Shown here piece after piece: positions 58,330 through 64,000 of a DNA stretch of 64,000 nt; position 1 is the first letter of the stretch; each line of letters starts with the position of its first letter. This DNA is from Ipomoea triloba (taxonomy: Eukaryota; Streptophyta; Magnoliopsida; Solanales; Convolvulaceae). A program made the position numbers and the translations under genes. Under the pieces are notes generated by a model that did no database searches, was not told the origin of the DNA, and worked only from the letters and a program-made list of their open reading frames with translations. Where the stretch lies: positions 16,390,847 to 16,454,846 of the forward strand of contig NC_044925.1 of NCBI RefSeq assembly GCF_003576645.1, read 5' to 3'.

Positions 58330-61313
58330 TGTAACACCCCAATTCTCACATCTTGGATTTATTACAAAATCCCTAATAATACATTGCGGAAGCATCTAAC
58401 CAGCAGAAAACTGGGTGTTACCGCCACGCTTAGGTATCTTTCGTATACCTAAACGCACAGGCTAAACTTACAACATCGACATCCACTTCCATCCTGTCCA
58501 GAGCTCATCGGGTTACTGGAGCCCACACTAGATGACATCTGTTAATAAAACACATTGAAGTGCAGTTAGCGCGACGGCTAAGTAAGGATATCCGCGGGTT
58601 ATTCAAAACTAAATAAAGGTTTTGTAAAAATTGTTACATAGAAAACCCTATACCTTACTCATCTGCGAGATTCTACCTGTAACAGTTATACATAACAACT
58701 TGCATACATTATGAGCAAAATTCAATGATGTCTAATAACATTTCCTTCTTGACAAGGTCATTTGGTAATCATTTACATACTCAACAATATATTGCTAAAC
58801 AATTAAGCATACTAGTAATTAGTATAAAACATAAATCACATATCTTGCTTGTGATCACTTTAGTAGAAGCCTTTCCCTCATAATGAGATTCTCATCACTT
58901 TTCACTTCTCAAGGAGAGAGATCACCCACAACCTTTGGGTACTTAATTACTTGTCACATCTTTCTTTCCCGTAGCTACGGCGTAACTACAGTCACATTTC
59001 AAAATTCCTCTTAGTCCTAGATAGAAAGTGAGTGTGAGGCCTCTAGAGTATCCTTTCTCCACTTTTGACTGACCACTTGGATCGTTCAACTCGGGTTTAG
59101 TGGTCATCGTCCGGTCTAATACTGATCCCCTGGACTTATAGAAGCGTTGGAATGATTCCTAGCTAGCCTCACTAGGTTCATAAGAACGACCCCTACCCGA
59201 AAATAGAGTGACTATACTTAAGTGTGCACACCCCCGCAGGAGACCCTTTTCCTTCCGGGTGATATAGTACTCGGCGAATAGACTTCGCCCACAGTATGAA
59301 CTAGTCATACAATAACATAACCACCATACGGGAAGGCACTTTAAGCTCTCTATCCCGTAGGCTACAAGACAAGGTCCTTCACCACTTTTACTAGAACTAA
59401 GGTTTGAAAACATTTTTCCACCTTTTCCCTTTTCTTGCTTTGAAAATATTTTGGACATACTTGAGTCAATTCCAATACTCGAAAATCGATTCCCCCTTTT
59501 AACCAAATCCGGAAATTTCCCTTTTCTCTTGCAAAACATTTAGATGATCCACTAACAACCCTTCACAATGGTAAATCAAGTGTAACCATTCTACACTTCC
59601 AACCCCACATTTTTCACATAAGTTCCATACTTGACACATACATCTCAATACATATAACATATGTACTTCCCAACCTTAACATAGGCATAATACAGAAAAT
59701 ACATTTACTCTTTACATGTACATAATACCACCTCCTTATAAGAAAATTTCAGCTTGGCGCAGTCCGAAAGATTGAGCCGGTAAAAATAATTCCCGAACTA
59801 TTTTTCACTTGAAATTTTTATGGTAGAACCCCAACTCATAGTACTTGATGTCCATAAAAAGTTTTGATCATTTTGATCCGCGAATAAACACAGAAAATTC
59901 CATTTTTGCCCTTGGCAGTGTGCTGTCCAGAATTTTTCTCTCTGGACCAGTTTTGGAAAAAAATTCGAAAACCATACTTATACTACTCCGATCATTATGA
60001 AATTTTATATGCAGGTTCTACACTTATAAAACTACATATCTGAAAAAAATAGAATCAAAATACCTTACCAATTGTTCCCAATAAATCTCGGAAGTTACTG
60101 CCAGAAATCTATCTTGATTTTCAATATTTTCACAAGTATAAGCCTATATGGACATAAATACAAAATATACATGCATATATTAGCTATGAACATGTACACA
60201 AAAACTACCAAAAATTCAAAGAGTAATTTCTTGAACCATCTAAGAGTTCCTCAAGTTAAACACATAATTTTCACATAACACATAGATTTCATGTACACCA
60301 ATCAACCACAATTCACAACCTAGCTATCAATTATCTGGTTTCAAATAACCTCAACCAAATAAAGGGATTCCTTACCTCCTTGAGAGTATATTAACACCGT
60401 AGGATGAATTTTGGATCTTTTCCCCCAATTTACTCAAAACCCTAAGATCAAAATCAACACCATAACAACAAATATTAAGAACTTAATCTTAGATTCATGC
60501 TCTAGGAGGAAAAACAAAGCTTTCCACCGCTTAGATTCATGCTCTAGGAGGAAAAACAAAGCTTTCCACCGAATAGATTCATGCTCTAGGAGGAAAAACA
60601 AAGCTTTCCACCGAATAAAATCATGCTCTAGGAGGAAAAACAAAGCTTTCCACCGAATAAAATCAAAGTTTTACCGAATAGTTTGACACTTGTGAAGAAA
60701 CTTGGCTATGGAAGCAAGTTTTAATGGAGGAAAAATGGTGAAGAAGATGAAGATGATCACACTTTCTCTCTCTCTCTTTGATTTCGGCAATTTGAAGGGA
60801 AATGGAAAAAAAAAAATTAAAGACAAAGCTTATATATTATATGAGGGAGCTTGTAGGATAAGCCACATTATTTGGATCATCTTCAAGAATTAATTAAATA
60901 ATAACATGTGGCTAGAAATGGTGACAAGTGTCAAAATCTTATGGTAACTCAAGAAAAATATCTTCAATTGGACTGGTAAGGGTCAAAACAGATATAATTT
61001 CGGTAGGAAATAATTTAAATAGGAATAATTCCGAAACTAAAAATTTATCTCAGACTGAAACTCAAAATTGGGCTAGGTTCGGTACACCGCGAAATTCTGC
61101 GATGTTACGGTCAAAATAAATTTTCACCCTTGTAGTCCGTCTAATTCCAACTTAACTAAGCAGGAAGTTCATACTTAGTCATAATATGCATAATCATCCA
61201 TTTCCTAGGAAATCCGAGCTGAAAATTCGTTCCTTAAAAATTTTACGGTTCGCGACCGGCACGTATAATCGCAGCTTATTTCCTAGACTCATTGGAATAG
61301 GCGAGGGGTTACA
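58330..61313 (-). mobile_element. Tekay-like solo LTR, 2984 bp
   Basis: TGTAACACCCC to GAGGGGTTACA with TSD ttatc (58325-58329 and 61314-61318). It has the gcttggcgcagtccgaaag block near 59753 also seen at 48624 and, inverted, in 17400-17460. No internal element sequence. Confidence 0.92.
60491..60664. repeat. Four tandem copies of a 41-43-bp LTR segment
   Basis: Units share tcatgctctaggaggaaaaa and caaagctttccaccg. Related LTRs (for example near 49298-49345) have a single unit. Because a single-N assembly junction restarts in this array, the copy number may be an artefact. Confidence 0.85.
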
Positions 61314-61980
61314 TTATCTCTATATCTTGGATTTATGAGTTTGTGTTGATGGATTATCTATTCTTGTCTATTGATTGTTGTTTTGATGAGATCTTGTTTT
61401 GATTTGGCCAATCTAGATGAGAGATTGAGCTCTTGACTCTTTCATGTCTTTGATTAGAGTTAGGATTTGAAGCTTGACACAATCATAGTTCCTATGGACT
61501 TCTTAAGAATAGTAGGATAGTGTGTAGCTTAAGTGTTTGATAAAATTCCTTTTAGAACTTTGGATGCTTGAATGCACTTCTAAGTCAAAGAAGCCTTAGT
61601 ACACAAAGGTGAAAAAGGACTAAGACAACACACTCTTGAATAGACAATATCCTAGCAATCATAATCCATGACCTTAGACACTCCACTATGCAATATCCAT
61701 GAACACTATCCAATCCCTACCCCGTTTACATATTTCCAAAACACTCTTTACTTTACTACTCTTGCACTCAAACCAACCAAATGAACTACTCTCGCTCACA
61801 ATTCCACCCTTCACCACACTCAAATCCTATGCATGATCCAATCTAGTAAACTCCCGAACACTTGACACACCTCCACGTCCCTCCTTCGAGACCGACACTC
61901 GCGGAGTCACAGACTTTCCGTTTTAACATACAAATATCTTTTGACACCTCAACCCCACGCAAAACTACACGTTGTCAAAA

Positions 61981-61998
61981 TAGCGCCGTTGCCGAGGA
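61981..61998 (+). other. Athila-type primer site, degenerate
   Basis: tagcgccgttgccgagga differs from the canonical site by two G-to-A changes. A second copy lies at 63583 in the duplicated sequence. Confidence 0.8.
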
Positions 61999-62216
61999 GG
62001 GCAATAGGTTGTCATATGTTTTTGTTTACTTTGATTGCATGAATGCTAGATTTGAGTAATGTTAATCCATTCCACTTAATTTTGTTTTATTTTTATTTGT
62101 TTTTGCTACTAACCCAATTGACTACTTCTAGTCAATTGTGGAAATTTTTGTTTCATTGGTAATTTTACTAGGTGAATGCACACGCGAGCGAAAGGAAATC
62201 AAGGTTTACTACCCTA

Positions 62217-62217
62217 N
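62217..62217. other. Single-N assembly junction
   Basis: Sequence after this N restarts at the tandem array near 60574-60616 and repeats the preceding 1.6 kb. Confidence 0.95.
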
Positions 62218-63818
62218 TAGATTCATGCTCTAGGAGGAAAAACAAAGCTTTCCACCGAATAAAATCAAAGTTTTACCGAATAGTTTGACACTTGTGAAGA
62301 AACTTGGCTATGGAAGCAAGTTTTAATGGAGGAAAAATGGTGAAGAAGATGAAGATGATCACACTTTCTCTCTCTCTCTTTGATTTCGGCAATTTGAAGG
62401 GAAATGGAAAAAAAAAAATTAAAGACAAAGCTTATATATTATATGAGGGAGCTTGTAGGATAAGCCACATTATTTGGATCATCTTCAAGAATTAATTAAA
62501 TAATAACATGTGGCTAGAAATGGTGACAAGTGTCAAAATCTTATGGTAACTCAAGAAAAATATCTTCAATTGGACTGGTAAGGGTCAAAACAGATATAAT
62601 TTCGGTAGGAAATAATTTAAATAGGAATAATTCCGAAACTAAAAATTTATCTCAGACTGAAACTCAAAATTGGGCTAGGTTCGGTACACCGCGAAATTCT
62701 GCGATGTTACGGTCAAAATAAATTTTCACCCTTGTAGTCCGTCTAATTCCAACTTAACTAAGCAGGAAGTTCATACTTAGTCATAATATGCATAATCATC
62801 CATTTCCTAGGAAATCCGAGCTGAAAATTCGTTCCTTAAAAATTTTACGGTTCGCGACCGGCACGTATAATCGCAGCTTATTTCCTAGACTCATTGGAAT
62901 AGGCGAGGGGTTACATTATCTCTATATCTTGGATTTATGAGTTTGTGTTGATGGATTATCTATTCTTGTCTATTGATTGTTGTTTTGATGAGATCTTGTT
63001 TTGATTTGGCCAATCTAGATGAGAGATTGAGCTCTTGACTCTTTCATGTCTTTGATTAGAGTTAGGATTTGAAGCTTGACACAATCATAGTTCCTATGGA
63101 CTTCTTAAGAATAGTAGGATAGTGTGTAGCTTAAGTGTTTGATAAAATTCCTTTTAGAACTTTGGATGCTTGAATGCACTTCTAAGTCAAAGAAGCCTTA
63201 GTACACAAAGGTGAAAAAGGACTAAGACAACACACTCTTGAATAGACAATATCCTAGCAATCATAATCCATGACCTTAGACACTCCACTATGCAATATCC
63301 ATGAACACTATCCAATCCCTACCCCGTTTACATATTTCCAAAACACTCTTTACTTTACTACTCTTGCACTCAAACCAACCAAATGAACTACTCTCGCTCA
63401 CAATTCCACCCTTCACCACACTCAAATCCTATGCATGATCCAATCTAGTAAACTCCCGAACACTTGACACACCTCCACGTCCCTCCTTCGAGACCGACAC
63501 TCGCGGAGTCACAGACTTTCCGTTTTAACATACAAATATCTTTTGACACCTCAACCCCACGCAAAACTACACGTTGTCAAAATAGCGCCGTTGCCGAGGA
63601 GGGCAATAGGTTGTCATATGTTTTTGTTTACTTTGATTGCATGAATGCTAGATTTGAGTAATGTTAATCCATTCCACTTAATTTTGTTTTATTTTTATTT
63701 GTTTTTGCTACTAACCCAATTGACTACTTCTAGTCAATTGTGGAAATTTTTGTTTCATTGGTAATTTTACTAGGTGAATGCACACGCGAGCGAAAGGAAA
63801 TCAAGGTTTACTACCCTA
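62218..63818. repeat. Second copy of about 60616-62216
   Basis: Appears identical to the preceding 1.6 kb at an offset of 1602 bp, apart from the first few bases in the tandem array. It contains a repeat of the solo LTR end, the Athila-like LTR end, the primer site and the Gag start, and then continues into new sequence. Confidence 0.93.
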
Positions 63819-63948
63819 CATTCCTGAAATTAATAGAGCAACTAGAAGGAAAAATACTAAAGGATCACTAATGGCTTCATCAAGCGCAACAAGAAATCCA
63901 CAAGGAAGAGGCACAACTGTACCAAATCCACCCCCCAGTTCCAATTAA
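63778..63948 (+). pseudogene. Athila-like Gag N-terminus, truncated
   Basis: ATG at 63778 begins MHTRAKGNQGLLPYIPEINR, parallel to the Gag opening at 33571, followed by a basic stretch (ATRRKNTKGS) and a Ser/Pro-rich stretch. A TAA at 63946-63948 ends it after 56 codons, where a longer Gag would be expected. The window ends soon after. The same start at 62176-62216 is cut by the single-N junction. Confidence 0.75.
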
Positions 63949-64000
63949 TTCACAAGTACCGATTAACCATGAAGAACCAATCGTTGAAGAACCACAAGCT

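Larger units (their letters stand above)
57658..61977 (+). repeat. 5' LTR of a third Athila-like element, interrupted
   Basis: Starts TGATAAGCCTCC and ends CACGTTGTCA at 61977, followed by the primer-site variant tagcgccgttgccgagg (61981-61997). Without the inserted 2984-bp solo LTR and one target repeat it is about 1.33 kb. Palindromes cacacgcgtgtgagc occur at 57896 and 57949. Confidence 0.85.

Noticed and set aside
59159..59539. 126-codon minus-strand frame in a solo LTR
   Set aside because: Not kept in related LTRs and no protein-like motif.

Overview
This is a repeat-dominated stretch of a eudicot plant nuclear genome. The evidence is one spliced CC-NB-LRR disease-resistance gene with GT-AG introns, plant-type Ty1/copia and Ty3/gypsy elements with tRNA-type primer sites, and MULE, hAT and CACTA-like DNA transposons. 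The resistance gene resembles the R1/late-blight class common in asterids, so an asterid is my guess, but the species cannot be fixed from the sequence. I saw no tRNA, rRNA, CRISPR or prokaryotic features. Apart from the resistance gene and a broken paralogue beside it, nearly all coding sequence belongs to decayed transposons.

Layout. 1-3.5 kb: a decayed copia element on the minus strand. 4.05-6.2 kb: a fold-back MULE-type MITE and a long-TIR non-autonomous MULE, both with intact target-site duplications (TSDs). 7.4-10.8 kb: the NLR gene (minus strand, three predicted exons) with a duplicated N-terminal coiled-coil/linker region. 11.5-11.95 kb: a truncated paralogue of its N-terminus. 12.9-20.5 kb: a hAT-like MITE, a CACTA-like end and a solo gypsy LTR, with two assembly-style duplications at an N25 gap and a single N. 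22.3-26.7 kb: the 3' LTR and internal part of a non-coding copia element, with an Athila-like solo LTR inside its LTR. 26.7-33.0 kb: a truncated Tekay/Del-like gypsy element without gag. 33.0-41.1 kb: an Athila-like gag split by a complete 6.5-kb non-autonomous LTR element (34177-40682). 41.1-45.4 kb: a second copy of the copia internal region with its 5' LTR. 45.5-51.1 kb: an Athila-like solo LTR with a Tekay-like solo LTR nested in it. 51.4-57.7 kb: a second copy of the non-autonomous element family, with another solo LTR inside its ORF. 57.7-64 kb: the 5' LTR and gag start of a further Athila-like element, again with a nested solo LTR, and a third assembly-style duplication at a single N.

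The most novel item is the non-autonomous LTR family seen twice (34177-40682 and 51370-57657). In the gag position it carries an unfamiliar long ORF: a Pro/Tyr/His-rich N-terminus, a coiled coil, an acidic centre with repeated EDDS motifs, and a conserved C-terminus. A second unexplained pattern is a set of CpG-rich palindromic 'word' cassettes in otherwise AT-rich LTRs, shared between different gypsy LTR families. The NLR's duplicated N-terminus is the main host-gene novelty. TSDs and internal 'empty sites' give a well-supported nesting order for many insertions.
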